Shown: one piece after another, positions 17,189 to 26,135 of the stretch
Numbering within the stretch: position 1 is the stretch's first letter
Layout: every line of letters starts with the position of its first letter
Origin: Tsukamurella spumae
Lineage (GTDB): Bacteria; Actinomycetota; Actinomycetes; Mycobacteriales; Mycobacteriaceae
Assembly: GCF_012396015.1 (NCBI RefSeq)
Contig: NZ_JAAXOQ010000035.1
Location: 1 to 41,933 of the forward strand
DNA: 41,933 nt
Direction of reading: 5' to 3'
The notes under the pieces: model-generated
Database searches by the model: none
What the model was told of the DNA's origin: nothing
Seen by the model: only the letters and a program-made list of their open reading frames with translations
Translations under genes and position numbers: made by a program

Positions 17189-18751
17189 GTGACCACCGAA
17201 CTGCTCGTCGGCGGGCGGATCTACACGCCCACGTCCACCTCGGCCACCGCGATCGCGGTGGAGAACGGCGTCATCACCTGGATCGGGGAGGATCGCGCCG
17301 CCCGCGCATTGCACCCCGACCTGCCGCTCACCCCCCTCGACGGCGCCTTCGTCGCCCCCGCGTTCGTGGACACGCACGTCCACCTCAGCGCAACCGGGCT
17401 CGCGCTGACCGGCCCCGACCTGACCGGCGGCCTCGACTCCGTCCGGGCCGCACTCGCCGCGGCCCCCGGGGAGACCGTGCTCGCCCGGGGCTGGGACGAC
17501 ACCGTCTGGGAGCGCCCGCTGCAGCGCACCGACCTCGACGAGCACCGCGTGGTCTACGCCGCGCGCGTCGACGAGCACTCCGCCCAGGCCAGCACAGCGC
17601 TGCGGGCCCTGGTCCCGGATCTGCCGGACCGCGAGGGCTATTCGCCCGACGGTCCGCTCACCGCCGCCGCCCACCACGCCGTGCGCGCCGCGGCGATCGC
17701 GGCGCTGACCGACGCGCAGATCACCGCGGCCCACCGCACCGCCCTCGACGCGGCCGCCGCAGCCGGGATCGCCGCCGTCCACGAGTGTGGCGGACCGGAC
17801 ATCGCGGGGGAGCGCGACCTGGCGCTCCTGACCGGCCTCGACCACGGCGTCCTGGTCCGGCGCTACTGGGGCGAGGCCGCGGGCGACGCCGACCACGCCC
17901 GGGAGATCCTCGCCCGCACCGGGGCCGACGGCCTCGCCGGCGACCTGTTCGTGGACGGCTCGCTCGGCAGCCGCACGGCGCTGCTGCACCGGCCCTACGC
18001 GGACGCACCGTCGACGGGCGTGGCGTACCTCGACCAGGAGAGCGTGACCGCGCACGTCCTGGCCTGCACGGAGGCCCGGATCCAGGCCGGGTTCCACGCC
18101 ATCGGTGACGCCGCCGTCGCGCGGGTGGTCGCCGCGTTCGAGGCTGCGGTCGACGTCTTCGGCGGGCCGCGCGTCGCGTCCTGCGGGCACCGCGTCGAGC
18201 ACGCCGAGATGGTCTCGGCCGACGAGGCGCGCAAGCTCGGCGACTGGGGCGTGAACGCCTCGATGCAGCCGCAGTTCGACGCGCTCTGGGGCGGCACGGA
18301 CGGCATGTACGCCCGGCGCCTCGGCGCCGAGCGCGCCGCGACCCTCAACGATTTCGCGCTGCTCGCCAAGAACGCGGTGCCGCTCGCGTTCTCGTCGGAT
18401 TCGCCCGTCACCCCCCTCGACCCATGGGCAACGCTCCGCGCCGCGACGCAGCACCACACGCCCGGCAGCGCCGTCTCGCCCCGCGCCGCCTTCGCCGCAG
18501 CGACCCGCGGCGCGTGGCGGGCCGGAGGCGTGCGCGACGGTGTGGCCGGCACGCTCGTACCGGGCGCGCCCGCGACCTTCGCCGTGTGGGACGCAGACGA
18601 CCTGGTGGTCCGGGCACCGTCGGACGCCGTGCAGCGCTGGTCGACGGATCCGCGCGCGGGGGTCGCGCCGCTGCCGGACCTCGCGCCGGGCGCGCGCCTG
18701 CCGCGCTGCCTGCGCACCGTGATCGACGGCCGGACGGTGTTCGCGGCGTGA
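17189..18751 (+). CDS. YtcJ-like amidohydrolase (amidohydrolase 3 family)
   Basis: A 520-residue metal-dependent hydrolase. FVDTHVHLSATG supplies the HxH metal ligands (about residues 61-63), DGSLGSRTALLHRPYAD is a hallmark of the YtcJ group, HAIGDAAV and CGHRVEHAEM provide further histidines, and FSSDSPVTPLDP the final aspartate. The substrate is unknown; relatives hydrolyse amides or formamides. Start GTG 17189 lies 14 bp after fxsA. The stop overlaps the lnt start as GTGA, so the two are coupled. Confidence 0.88.
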   Translation: MTTELLVGGRIYTPTSTSATAIAVENGVITWIGEDRAARALHPDLPLTPLDGAFVAPAFVDTHVHLSATGLALTGPDLTGGLDSVRAALAAAPGETVLARGWDDTVWERPLQRTDLDEHRVVYAARVDEHSAQASTALRALVPDLPDREGYSPDGPLTAAAHHAVRAAAIAALTDAQITAAHRTALDAAAAAGIAAVHECGGPDIAGERDLALLTGLDHGVLVRRYWGEAAGDADHAREILARTGADGLAGDLFVDGSLGSRTALLHRPYADAPSTGVAYLDQESVTAHVLACTEARIQAGFHAIGDAAVARVVAAFEAAVDVFGGPRVASCGHRVEHAEMVSADEARKLGDWGVNASMQPQFDALWGGTDGMYARRLGAERAATLNDFALLAKNAVPLAFSSDSPVTPLDPWATLRAATQHHTPGSAVSPRAAFAAATRGAWRAGGVRDGVAGTLVPGAPATFAVWDADDLVVRAPSDAVQRWSTDPRAGVAPLPDLAPGARLPRCLRTVIDGRTVFAA

Positions 18752-20283
18752 AACCCCTGGTCCGCGCGGGCGTGAGCCTGCTCGCCGGCGTCGCCCTGTA
18801 CTTCGCCTTCCCGCCCGCCGGGCTGTGGTGGCTCGCGCCCCTCGGCGTCGCGGCCCTGGTCGCCGTCCTCATCACCCGCGAGCGGCCCACACTGCGCGGC
18901 GGCTTCGGATACGGCTTCCTCGCCGGCGTCGGCCTGTTCGTACCACTGCTCAAGTGGATCGATTCGATGGTCGGCGCGCTGCCGTGGATCGGGCTGGGCA
19001 TCACCTGCGCGCTCTACTACGGTGCGTTCGGCCTCGTCGCCACTCGCGTGGCGCGCGTCCCGGGCGGCCCCGTGTGGGTCGCCGCGGCGTTCTCCGTCGC
19101 CGAGTGGGCGCGCGCGTCCTTCCCGTTCGGGGGCTTCCCGTGGGGGCGGCTCGCGTTCAGTCAGGCCGACGGTCCGCTGCTCTCCCTCGCCCGGTACGTC
19201 GGAACGCCCGGGCTCTCCTTCGCGGTCGCGTTGATCGGCGCGGCGCTGGCCGCCGCGGGCGTCGCGGCGGTGCGGCGGGCGGACCGTCGGGCCTTTCTGC
19301 TGCCCGCCGCCGCCGTGGCCCTGACCGGAATTGCCGCGGCGGCCGCCTGGCCCTTCGTGGGCGCACCGTCGGACGGGCGGACCGTGACCATCGCGGCGAT
19401 CCAGGGGAACGTGCCCGAGCAGCGCTGGGACGTCGCGACCCAGCGCGAGGCCGTACTGACCAACCATCTGGCCGAGACCCACCGCCTCGCGACCGAGGTG
19501 CGGGAGGGCAGGCAGAAGCAGCCCGATGTGGTGATCTGGCCGGAGAACAGCTCCGATGTCTCGCCCGAACGCGACCCGGGGGTCGCGGCACGGCTGGCCG
19601 CGGCGGCCGCCGAGGTGCGTGCCCCGATCCTCGTCGGCACCGTGCACTACGAGGGTGACGGCACGTACTACAACAGCATGATCCTGATCGGCCCGAGCGG
19701 AGCCCTGGAGCGGCACGACAAGGCGATCCTGCAGCCCTTCGGCGAGACCATGCCGATGCGCGGCTTCTTCCGTCTCTTCAGCGACTACGTGGACCTCGCG
19801 AACGATTTCACGCCGGGCACCGGCACCGGCGTGGTGCACCCGAACGGTGTGCCGCTCGGCGTGGCCACCTGCTACGAGGTCGCCTTCGACCGGGCGCTGC
19901 GGGGTTCCGTCCGGAACGGGGCCCAGGTCCTGACCGTCCCCACGAACAACGCGACCTTCGGGCGCACCGGGATGACCTACCAGCAGCTGGGCATGTCGCG
20001 GGTGCGCGCCGTCGAGCTCGACCGCGATGTCGTGGTCGCCGCCACCACCGGAGTCAGCGCCCTGGTCCGCCCGGACGGCGAGGTGACGAGGCAGACGAGC
20101 ATCTGGACGGCCGACCACCTCGTCGAGTCGATCCGGCTGCGCGACGGCCTCACGCCCGCGGCCCGACTCGGGGATTGGGGTGAGGTCGTGCTGCTCCTGG
20201 CCACCCTGTGCGGTATCGCGATCGCGATAAGGCACGATGGACTCCGATACACGCCCCTGAACCGGACCGAGGAACCTGCATGA
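18748..20283 (+). CDS. lnt: Apolipoprotein N-acyltransferase
   Basis: A 511-residue integral membrane enzyme that N-acylates the lipid-modified cysteine of lipoproteins. About six membrane segments in the first 210 residues include [13 protein letters not shown], and a nitrilase domain follows. The Glu-Lys-Cys triad is E266 in IWPENSS, K325 in [11 protein letters not shown] and C375 in ATCYEVAF, close to E. coli E267/K335/C387. The start is GTG 18748, overlapping the previous stop; the open frame from 18424 is shadow sequence. The stop overlaps ppm1 (ATGA). In M. tuberculosis the equivalent domain is fused to Ppm1; here the two are separate proteins, as in M. smegmatis. Confidence 0.95.
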   Translation: MKPLVRAGVSLLAGVALYFAFPPAGLWWLAPLGVAALVAVLITRERPTLRGGFGYGFLAGVGLFVPLLKWIDSMVGALPWIGLGITCALYYGAFGLVATRVARVPGGPVWVAAAFSVAEWARASFPFGGFPWGRLAFSQADGPLLSLARYVGTPGLSFAVALIGAALAAAGVAAVRRADRRAFLLPAAAVALTGIAAAAAWPFVGAPSDGRTVTIAAIQGNVPEQRWDVATQREAVLTNHLAETHRLATEVREGRQKQPDVVIWPENSSDVSPERDPGVAARLAAAAAEVRAPILVGTVHYEGDGTYYNSMILIGPSGALERHDKAILQPFGETMPMRGFFRLFSDYVDLANDFTPGTGTGVVHPNGVPLGVATCYEVAFDRALRGSVRNGAQVLTVPTNNATFGRTGMTYQQLGMSRVRAVELDRDVVVAATTGVSALVRPDGEVTRQTSIWTADHLVESIRLRDGLTPAARLGDWGEVVLLLATLCGIAIAIRHDGLRYTPLNRTEEPA

Positions 20284-21038
20284 GCGAGCCGTCAGCGCCG
20301 TCGTCGAAGACGCTGGTGATCATCCCCACGTACAACGAGCTGGAGAATCTGCCGCTCATCGTGGGCCGGCTGCACAAGGCGCAGCCCGAGGTCGACGTGC
20401 TCGTGGTCGACGACAACAGCCCCGACGGGACCGGCGACCTCGCCGACTCGCTGGCCGCCGAGGACCCGCGGATCCACGTCCTGCACCGCGCCGAGAAGAA
20501 CGGTCTCGGCGGCGCGTACATCGCCGGATTCCGGTGGGCCCTCGAGCGCGACTACCGCGTGATCGTGGAGATGGACGCCGACGGTTCGCACGCCCCCGAG
20601 CAGTTGGAACGGCATCTCGCCGCGATCGACGCCGGGGCCGACCTGGTGATCGGTTCGCGGTACGTGCGCGGCGGCAAGACTGTGAACTGGCCGCTGTCGC
20701 GCCAATTGATCTCGCGCGGCGGCAATGTCTACAGCCAGGTGATCCTCGGCACCCGCATCCGGGACATCACCGGCGGCTACAAGGCCTTCCGCCGCGAGAC
20801 CCTGCTCGGGCTCGGGCTCGACGAGATCGAGTCGCTCGGCTACAGCTTCCAGATCGACCTCACCTGGCGTGCGGTGCAGGCCGGGTTCACCGTGGTCGAG
20901 GTGCCCATCACCTTCACCGAGCGCGTCATCGGCGAATCCAAGATGAGCGGCTCCATCGTCAAGGAGGCCGCGACCCTGGTGCCCAAGTGGGGCTACCGGG
21001 CGCGCAAGCGCAAGCTGCAGCGCCTGCTCGGCAGGTAG
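20280..21038 (+). CDS. ppm1: Polyprenol monophosphomannose synthase
   Basis: A 252-residue GT2-family glycosyltransferase transferring mannose from GDP-mannose to polyprenyl phosphate, donor for lipomannan, lipoarabinomannan and protein mannosylation. Visible motifs are [26 protein letters not shown]99-A-D101 in VEMDADGSH (metal binding), GSRYVRGG and [13 protein letters not shown] 20280 overlaps the lnt stop as ATGA, a two-gene version of the fused M. tuberculosis Ppm1. It ends before a strong hairpin terminator. Confidence 0.95.
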   Translation: MSEPSAPSSKTLVIIPTYNELENLPLIVGRLHKAQPEVDVLVVDDNSPDGTGDLADSLAAEDPRIHVLHRAEKNGLGGAYIAGFRWALERDYRVIVEMDADGSHAPEQLERHLAAIDAGADLVIGSRYVRGGKTVNWPLSRQLISRGGNVYSQVILGTRIRDITGGYKAFRRETLLGLGLDEIESLGYSFQIDLTWRAVQAGFTVVEVPITFTERVIGESKMSGSIVKEAATLVPKWGYRARKRKLQRLLGR

Positions 21039-21068
21039 CGCGTCCGTCACCCTCGACGGACAACACGA

Positions 21069-21103
21069 ACGGACGGCCCCGGATCATTTCCGGGGCCGTC
21101 CGT
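21069..21103. terminator. Bidirectional terminator between ppm1 and rbpA
   Basis: Perfect 14-bp stem ACGGACGGCCCCGG / CCGGGGCCGTCCGT with a 7-base loop, between two convergent genes and followed by TTTGT-like sequence. Confidence 0.85.
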
Positions 21104-21126
21104 TTGTCGTGCGATGGGTCTCGCGG

Positions 21127-21462
21127 TTACTTACCGCGACGCGCCTTGAGCAGGTCCAGCCGCTCCTTGAGCAGCTCCTCCAGCTCACCCTCGGAACGCC
21201 GCTCGAGCAGCATGTCCCAGTGGGTGCGCGGCGGCTTCGCCTTCTTCTCCTCCGGCGCCACGCCGTCGATCAGGGTGCCCTCGAGGCCGTTCTTGCACAG
21301 CCAGGTACCGGGGAGCTCCGCATCGTCCGCGAACGGAACGTCGAACTCCTCACCGTTGTCGGTGCGGTACCGCGCGATGCGGCGCGGAGCGAGGTCGTGG
21401 TCCCGATCCGTCTCATAGCTCACCGCACCCAGGCGGCTGCCCCGTAGAACTCGATCTGCCAT
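21127..21462 (-). CDS. rbpA: RNA polymerase-binding protein RbpA
   Basis: A 111-residue RbpA. The N-terminal tail MADRVLRGSRLGAVSYETD, the core with CKNG and the FDVPFADDAELPGTW segment, and the C-terminal sigma-interacting helices (PPRTHWDMLLERRSEGEL) match the actinobacterial family. It binds RNA polymerase and group 1/2 sigma factors and stabilises the open complex. Start ATG 21462 is preceded by GGGAGAAGC. A sigma-R-like promoter sits immediately upstream. Its place beside ppm1 matches M. tuberculosis Rv2050/Rv2051c. Confidence 0.96.
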   Translation of the reverse strand: MADRVLRGSRLGAVSYETDRDHDLAPRRIARYRTDNGEEFDVPFADDAELPGTWLCKNGLEGTLIDGVAPEEKKAKPPRTHWDMLLERRSEGELEELLKERLDLLKARRGK

Positions 21463-21471
21463 GCTTCTCCC

Positions 21472-21497
21472 AACATCTGGCCTACGCCGAACATTCC
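21472..21497 (-). promoter_or_regulatory. Sigma-R/SigH-like promoter of rbpA
   Basis: Reading the minus strand, GGAAT (21497-21493) is followed by exactly 18 bases and then GTT (21474-21472), the sigma-R consensus GGAAT-N18-GTT. A start site about 7 bases beyond GTT would fall at or just before the rbpA ATG, giving a nearly leaderless transcript. rbpA is a known sigma-R target in Streptomyces coelicolor. Confidence 0.65.
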
Positions 21498-21519
21498 CAG
21501 ACTACCGGAGTGAAGTCCT

Positions 21520-21855
21520 ATGAGCACCTCCCGCCGCCGCAGGTCCGCGGCCTGCGCCTGGTGCGGCCGCGAGGTCGTCTCCGAGGGGCCGGGCCGAACC
21601 CGCAAGTACTGCCGCCGGTCGTGCCGGCAGCGCGCCTACGAGTCCCGCCTGACGCTCGCCGGGACGGCGCTGCCCGAGGATTCCGTGGTGCTCACCGCGG
21701 ACGAGGCGGAGGCGGTGGGGGAGCGTATGTTCGAGGTGAGATGCGCCGCGGAGGACGTGCGGACCGCGATCGCCGAGGGCGCCCCGATGGACGAACTGGC
21801 CGAGCTCGCGGACCGGCTCGTGCAGACCGCGCGCGCGGCGGAGCGCCTGCGCTGA
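21520..21855 (+). CDS. Small zinc-ribbon-like conserved hypothetical protein
   Basis: A 111-residue protein of no family I can name. The basic N-terminus is followed by a four-cysteine cluster ACAWCGREV ... KYCRRSCRQRAYE (CxxC-x17-CxxxC), a likely zinc site with an adjacent Arg-rich helix that could bind nucleic acid. The remainder is acidic and helical (about 55-111). Start ATG 21520 has GGAG 12 bases upstream. Divergent from rbpA across 57 bp, so the two share a promoter region. Confidence 0.75.
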   Translation: MSTSRRRRSAACAWCGREVVSEGPGRTRKYCRRSCRQRAYESRLTLAGTALPEDSVVLTADEAEAVGERMFEVRCAAEDVRTAIAEGAPMDELAELADRLVQTARAAERLR

Positions 21856-21898
21856 CGGGCGCGACGTACGGATACGCACGACGAACGAGAGGCAGTCG

Positions 21899-22711
21899 AT
21901 GACCCCCGCCCGGATCCGGATCGCCGCGGTGATCGCGGCGGTGCTGCTCGCCGTCGGCGCCTGCTCCACGGACGCGGCCACGCCCGTCGTCTCCCTGCCG
22001 CCGGCGCCGCCCGCCCCCGCCGCGCTGCCCGCCGACTGGAGCGAGTCCACGGTCCAGGTGCCGGTCGACGCCGGCGCCGCCGTCTACGTCGCGCCCAGCT
22101 CGCCGGGACGGCTGCGCGCCGCCCTCATCCTGTCCGGGCCCGACAAGGCGGGGCAGGTGGCCGCCCGGGAGCTGTCGGTGATGCTCGCCCAGCTCGGCGT
22201 CGCGTCACTGCGGTTCGACGGTGCGCCGTCGACCGTGCCGGACTACGCCCAGCAGCTGGACCGCGCGGGCAAGGCCCTGACCGCGCTCGCCGACAAGGCG
22301 GGCCTGGGCGACGACCGCCTGCTCGCCGTGGGACACGGCACCGCGGCACCGCTCGCGCTCGCGCTGGGATCCGGTCGGACGGGGCGCGGCGCGGTACCGA
22401 TCGGCCTCATCGAGCCCGTCCTGGGGAACCTGCCCGCCGGTGCGCCGGACCCGTTGCAGACCGCGACGGCCCTGCCTCCCCAGAAGCACAACATCATCTC
22501 CTGCTCCGACGCCGACATCGCGGTGGACTGCGGTACGGTCCAGGACCTCGCCGACGTGATGACCGGCACGCACGCGAACTACGTGCGGCTGCGCGGCGTC
22601 AGCCATGCGCTCCAGGAGGACACCTCGCGCGATCCCGCGCGGTACGGTTCGGACCTTCCGTTCTCGGCGAGCCTGTACCAGTCGCTGGGCTCGTGGATCT
22701 CGATGCAGTGA
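21899..22711 (+). CDS. Alpha/beta-hydrolase-like lipoprotein lacking the usual nucleophile
   Basis: A 270-residue predicted lipoprotein. The signal helix RIAAVIAAVLLAVGAC ends in a lipobox with C22. The mature part has an alpha/beta-hydrolase layout: RAALILSGPDKAG, LGVASLRFDGAPS, LLAVGHGTAAPLAL and a late GVSHAL histidine. The expected GxSxG elbow reads GHGTA (about residues 145-149), so the catalytic serine is replaced. It may be a non-catalytic scaffold or use another residue. Its stop overlaps the next GTG. Confidence 0.7.
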   Translation: MTPARIRIAAVIAAVLLAVGACSTDAATPVVSLPPAPPAPAALPADWSESTVQVPVDAGAAVYVAPSSPGRLRAALILSGPDKAGQVAARELSVMLAQLGVASLRFDGAPSTVPDYAQQLDRAGKALTALADKAGLGDDRLLAVGHGTAAPLALALGSGRTGRGAVPIGLIEPVLGNLPAGAPDPLQTATALPPQKHNIISCSDADIAVDCGTVQDLADVMTGTHANYVRLRGVSHALQEDTSRDPARYGSDLPFSASLYQSLGSWISMQ

Positions 22712-23313
22712 GTGCCCGCGGGGCGGCGGTCCTGGCCTCCGGCGCCGCCGTCGCCTGGTCCAATGCGGCTCTGCCGCGGCTGGCACGCAGGTACGGCTGG
22801 GGCCGCGACGCGCGCTCCGCGGCCACGCTCGCGTTCTGCCTCGCCGACGCGGCGCTGGCCCGGTCCGCCGTTCCGACGGTGCCGGGAGTCGCCGTCGGGG
22901 CCGTGCTGGCCGGCGGCGGGCTCGCGCTGGTCGAGCCTGTGGCGAGGGAGGCACCGTCGAACCGGGTGAAGTGGGCGTTCGTGGACATTCCGCTCGGCAC
23001 CGTGCTGCCCGAGGAGCTCCTCTTCCGCGGCGCCCTGACGCCCGCATGGGAGGCGGCGTTCGGACGGCCCGCGGGCTCCGTCGCGGGCCCGTTGACCTTC
23101 GGACTGTGGCACGTCGGGGCAGCACGGGCGGCGCGCGACCCCATATTTCCGACAATCGTCGTCACGTCGGCGTTCGGCGCGGTCCTGGACGCCTTCGCCC
23201 GGCGAACGCGCAGGTGGTGGCCGGGTTTCGTGGTCCACTGGGCACTGAATGCGGGCGGTGTGATCCTCAGCTCCGGTTCAGGGATTTCTTCACCAGGGCG
23301 TAGGAACCCGTAG
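22708..23313 (+). CDS. CPBP family intramembrane metalloprotease
   Basis: A 201-residue membrane protein with the CPBP/Abi motifs: PEELLFRG (E102, E103, R107), FGLWHVG (H135) and FVVHWALN near the C-terminus, in hydrophobic segments. These proteases act on membrane-embedded substrates; the substrate here is unknown. GTG 22708 is chosen because it overlaps the preceding stop (GTGA); GTG 22693 is a possible alternative. Some members protect against self bacteriocins. Confidence 0.85.
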   Translation: MSARGAAVLASGAAVAWSNAALPRLARRYGWGRDARSAATLAFCLADAALARSAVPTVPGVAVGAVLAGGGLALVEPVAREAPSNRVKWAFVDIPLGTVLPEELLFRGALTPAWEAAFGRPAGSVAGPLTFGLWHVGAARAARDPIFPTIVVTSAFGAVLDAFARRTRRWWPGFVVHWALNAGGVILSSGSGISSPGRRNP

Positions 23314-23351
23314 AATCGTGCGCAAGGCTTGATACCGCAGGAGGAACAACG

Positions 23352-23996
23352 ATGACTGACCGCCATCCGGGCGCCCATGGCGTCTCGCGCCGCGGGTTCG
23401 CCCGTCTCGGCGCCGGCGCCGCCGCAGCGCTCGTCGCGGCCACCGCTGCCACGGCCGCCGCAGGCGCGGCCCCGACGCCGACGAAGCCGAAGCCCAAGCC
23501 CTCGGGCGATTCGACGAGCAGTGCGTCCACCACGGAGCCGGCCGCCGCGAACCCGGCACCGCCGGTCGCCACGAAGACGGGCTGGGTCGCGCTCGCGGAC
23601 GACAACACCAAGCAGATCACCATCTGGCACAACGGTGAGGTCGTCAAGACGATGCCCACGTCGATGGGGACCGACAAGCACCCCACGCCGAACGGCACGT
23701 ACTACACGATGGAGAAGCTCCGCGACATGTACATGGACTCGTCCACGTACGGTGTCCCGGTCGACTCGCCGGAGGGTTACCGCACCTACGTCGAGTACGC
23801 CACGCGCATGTCCTGGAGCGGCATCTTCGTGCACGCCGCCCCGTGGTCGGTGAACCAGCAGGGCGTGTCCAACGCCAGCCACGGCTGCCTCAACGTGAGC
23901 ACCGCCAACGGCAAGTACTTCTACGACAACTTCCCGATCGGCTCGCCGATCGTGGTGCGCAACACCGTGGGTGGCACGTACACCCCCGGCTCCTGA
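23352..23996 (+). CDS. Tat-exported L,D-transpeptidase (YkuD domain)
   Basis: A 214-residue protein. The twin-arginine motif SRRGFARLG and Ala-rich hydrophobic segment (13-40) predict Tat export. A Pro/Lys/Ser-rich linker (41-75) leads to a YkuD domain with the catalytic HGC motif H177-G-C179 in ASHGCLNVS and an upstream FVHAAPW. It probably makes 3-3 crosslinks in peptidoglycan or attaches proteins. Compared with mycobacterial LdtA/B it lacks the Ig-like domain. Start ATG 23352 follows AGGAGGAAC. Confidence 0.9.
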   Translation: MTDRHPGAHGVSRRGFARLGAGAAAALVAATAATAAAGAAPTPTKPKPKPSGDSTSSASTTEPAAANPAPPVATKTGWVALADDNTKQITIWHNGEVVKTMPTSMGTDKHPTPNGTYYTMEKLRDMYMDSSTYGVPVDSPEGYRTYVEYATRMSWSGIFVHAAPWSVNQQGVSNASHGCLNVSTANGKYFYDNFPIGSPIVVRNTVGGTYTPGS

Positions 23997-24010
23997 GCGT
24001 CCGGAGAGAC

Positions 24011-24042
24011 GAAGAACCCGCCCCGGGAGGGGCGGGTTCTTC
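24011..24042. terminator. Bidirectional terminator
   Basis: Perfect 14-bp stem GAAGAACCCGCCCC / GGGGCGGGTTCTTC with a GGGA loop, lying between the convergent transpeptidase and monooxygenase genes; T-rich on both flanks. Confidence 0.88.
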
Positions 24043-24057
24043 TCGTTCGAGGCGCGG

Positions 24058-25542
24058 TTAGACGCCGGCCGTCGACGGGGCCGGGGCGGTGCCGAACTTC
24101 AGCTCGGGCGCATCCACCCGCGAGCGGCGGAAGTCGATGGAGTCCAGCACGAAGTTGTGCCGGATCATCCACGGCTGCTCGGTGGCGGCCTTCGGCATCG
24201 CATCGGGCGAGCGCTGCACGTAGCCGGAGCTGAGGTCGAGAGCGGGGTGCTCGGTGAGCACCTGACCGCCGACCTCGGGCTCGACGTGCGTGTAGCCCTT
24301 GGTGACCATGTGGCTGAGCAGACGCGCGATGCCACGGGCCGAGATGTCGGCGCGCAGCGTCCACGAGTTGTTCGTGTAGCCGATGATGAAGGCGAAGTTC
24401 GGCACGCCCTCGAGCATGTAGCCGCCGAACGCGAACTTGTCGTTGGGCTTGATCGGCGCCCCGTCGACATTGACCTCGACCCCGCCGAACGCGAGCAACT
24501 GCAGGCCGGTCGCCGTGATGACGATGTCCGCCTCGAGCTCGCGACCCGACGCCAGGCGGATGCCCTTCTCGGTGAAGGTGTCGATCGTGTCGGTGACGAC
24601 CTCGGCTTTACCGTCGCGGATCGTCTTGAACAGATCGCCGTTCGGCACGACGCACAGGCGCTGGTCCCACGGCTCGTACTTGGGCTTGAAGTGCACGTCG
24701 ACGTCGTAGCCCTCGGGCAGCAGGCTCTGGTTGAGCTTGCGCAGGAACTTGCGCGAGGTCTTCGGGAACGACCGAGCCAGCACGTACTGGCCCACGTTGA
24801 TCACGGCGTTGACATTGCGCGTGATGTTGTGCGAGACGGCCGCGGGCAGCACCTTCGCGCCGAACATCGTCAGCGGGTCGGCGTTGGGGACCGGCAGCAC
24901 GTAGGTGGGGGAGCGCTGCAGCATGGTGATGTGCTCGACGTCGTCGGCCATCGAGGGGATGAGGGTGATGGCCGTGGCGCCGGAGCCGATGACCACGACC
25001 TTCTTGCCGGTGTAGTCCAGATCCTCGGGCCAGTGCTGCGGGTGAACGACCCGGCCCTGGAAGGTGTCGATCCCGGGGAAGGGCGGCTCGTAGCCGGCGT
25101 CGTAGTTGTAGTAGCCGGTGCAGGCGACGAGGAACCGCGACGTGTACACGACCTGCTCGCCGTCGCGGTCGGCGGTGACGGTCCACAGGTCGGTGCGCGA
25201 ATCGAAGTCGACGGTGCCGACCTTGGTCTTGAAGCTGATGTTCTTGTCGATGCCGAACTTCGCGGCGGCCTCTTCGATGTACGCCTTGATCTCGGGTCCG
25301 CTCGCGAGGCGGTTGGTGCCCTTCCAGGGGAGGAACGGGTAGCTCAGGCTGAAGATGTCGGAGTCGGAGCGGATGCCCGGGTACTTGAACAGGTCCCAGG
25401 TGCCGCCCATCTCGGCGCGCTGTTCGAGGATCGCGTAGCTGAACTGCGGCACCTCGTTGGAGACGCGGTACGCCGTGTCGATGCCGGCGAGCCCGGCACC
25501 GACGATGAGCACGTCCTTGTAGATCGCCTCGGGATTGGCCAC
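24058..25542 (-). CDS. EthA-like Baeyer-Villiger flavin monooxygenase
   Basis: A 494-residue FAD/NADPH monooxygenase. The FAD GxGxxG is in VLIVGAGLAGIDTAYR near residue 14, the BVMO fingerprint FQGRVVHPQHWPE (FxGxxxHxxxW) is intact, and the NADPH Rossmann motif is VVVIGSGATAITL. Segments such as MGGTWDLFKYPGIRSDSD, YYNYDAGY and PWDQRLCVVPNGDLF closely resemble M. tuberculosis EthA, the activator of ethionamide. GTG 25542 is preferred over GTG 25551 because GAGGTGG lies at better spacing. Likely oxidises ketones or thioamides; the physiological substrate is unknown. No EthR-type gene is adjacent. Confidence 0.9.
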   Translation of the reverse strand: MANPEAIYKDVLIVGAGLAGIDTAYRVSNEVPQFSYAILEQRAEMGGTWDLFKYPGIRSDSDIFSLSYPFLPWKGTNRLASGPEIKAYIEEAAAKFGIDKNISFKTKVGTVDFDSRTDLWTVTADRDGEQVVYTSRFLVACTGYYNYDAGYEPPFPGIDTFQGRVVHPQHWPEDLDYTGKKVVVIGSGATAITLIPSMADDVEHITMLQRSPTYVLPVPNADPLTMFGAKVLPAAVSHNITRNVNAVINVGQYVLARSFPKTSRKFLRKLNQSLLPEGYDVDVHFKPKYEPWDQRLCVVPNGDLFKTIRDGKAEVVTDTIDTFTEKGIRLASGRELEADIVITATGLQLLAFGGVEVNVDGAPIKPNDKFAFGGYMLEGVPNFAFIIGYTNNSWTLRADISARGIARLLSHMVTKGYTHVEPEVGGQVLTEHPALDLSSGYVQRSPDAMPKAATEQPWMIRHNFVLDSIDFRRSRVDAPELKFGTAPAPSTAGV

Positions 25543-25620
25543 GGGAGCCACCTCGTTTCAGTCGTGACGGCCCCGTAGCGGCTGCCTACTGAGACCGAGT
25601 CAATAACGGTTGTCGGCAAT

Positions 25621-25636
25621 GCTACCCCGCGGTAGC
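25621..25636. promoter_or_regulatory. Palindrome upstream of the EthA-like gene
   Basis: GCTACC-ccgc-GGTAGC, a perfect inverted repeat 79-94 bases upstream of the monooxygenase start, close to a TTGACT that could be a -35 box for it. It may be an operator; the hairpin could instead belong to the end of the Rieske gene, but it lacks a T-run. Confidence 0.45.
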
Positions 25637-25653
25637 TTCACGGTCCAGATCTA

Positions 25654-26109
25654 TCACCCGACCAGCAGCTGATCACCCTCCCGACGAACCGGCACCGCGG
25701 CGAGCGGCGAGGCCGCGGGCCCCTTCTCGACGGCACCGGTGGCACCGTCGAACCTGCTGCCGTGGGCCGGGCAGTCCAGCGTCAGCCCCTCGCTCGCGGT
25801 GACCGTCGTGCCGCGGTGCGTGCAGGACGCGTCGAAGGCCACGAAGACTCCGTCGGTCGGCTGGGCGACGACGTAGGGCTTGGCGCCCGCGATGACGACG
25901 GCGTTGCCGACCGGGACCTGGTCGACGCCGACCTTGGCGGCGCCGTTCCCGGTGGCCGCCTTGGTCTCCGGGGCCGACCCCGACGATGTGTCCCCGGTGT
26001 TCGACGACGTTCCACAGGCCACCGCGACCGGCAGAATCGCGATTCCGGGAAGTGCCGCCAGGACGGCGCGCCGTGAGGGACATGAGCGTGGCTCAGTAGG
26101 CTGCATCAC
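25654..26109 (-). CDS. Tat-type Rieske [2Fe-2S] lipoprotein
   Basis: A 151-residue protein with a twin-arginine leader (CPSRRAVLAALPG) ending in a lipobox VAVAC (C32), a Thr/Ser/Gly linker, then a Rieske domain. The cluster ligands are C96 and H98 in CTHRG, and C113 and H116 in DCPAHGS. It would be an extracytoplasmic membrane-anchored electron carrier. The disulfide-forming cysteines of bc1 Rieske proteins are absent, as in ferredoxin-type Rieske domains. The start is GTG 26109 or the next codon ATG 26106. Divergent from a DUF2231 gene, a domain often linked with Rieske proteins. Confidence 0.9.
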   Translation of the reverse strand: MMQPTEPRSCPSRRAVLAALPGIAILPVAVACGTSSNTGDTSSGSAPETKAATGNGAAKVGVDQVPVGNAVVIAGAKPYVVAQPTDGVFVAFDASCTHRGTTVTASEGLTLDCPAHGSRFDGATGAVEKGPAASPLAAVPVRREGDQLLVG

Positions 26110-26135
26110 GCCGTCGATTCTGCCAGCATGACGAG

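Noticed and set aside
18424-18747. Upstream extension of lnt
   Set aside because: Lies inside the amidohydrolase gene in another frame; Lnt homology begins at GTG 18748.
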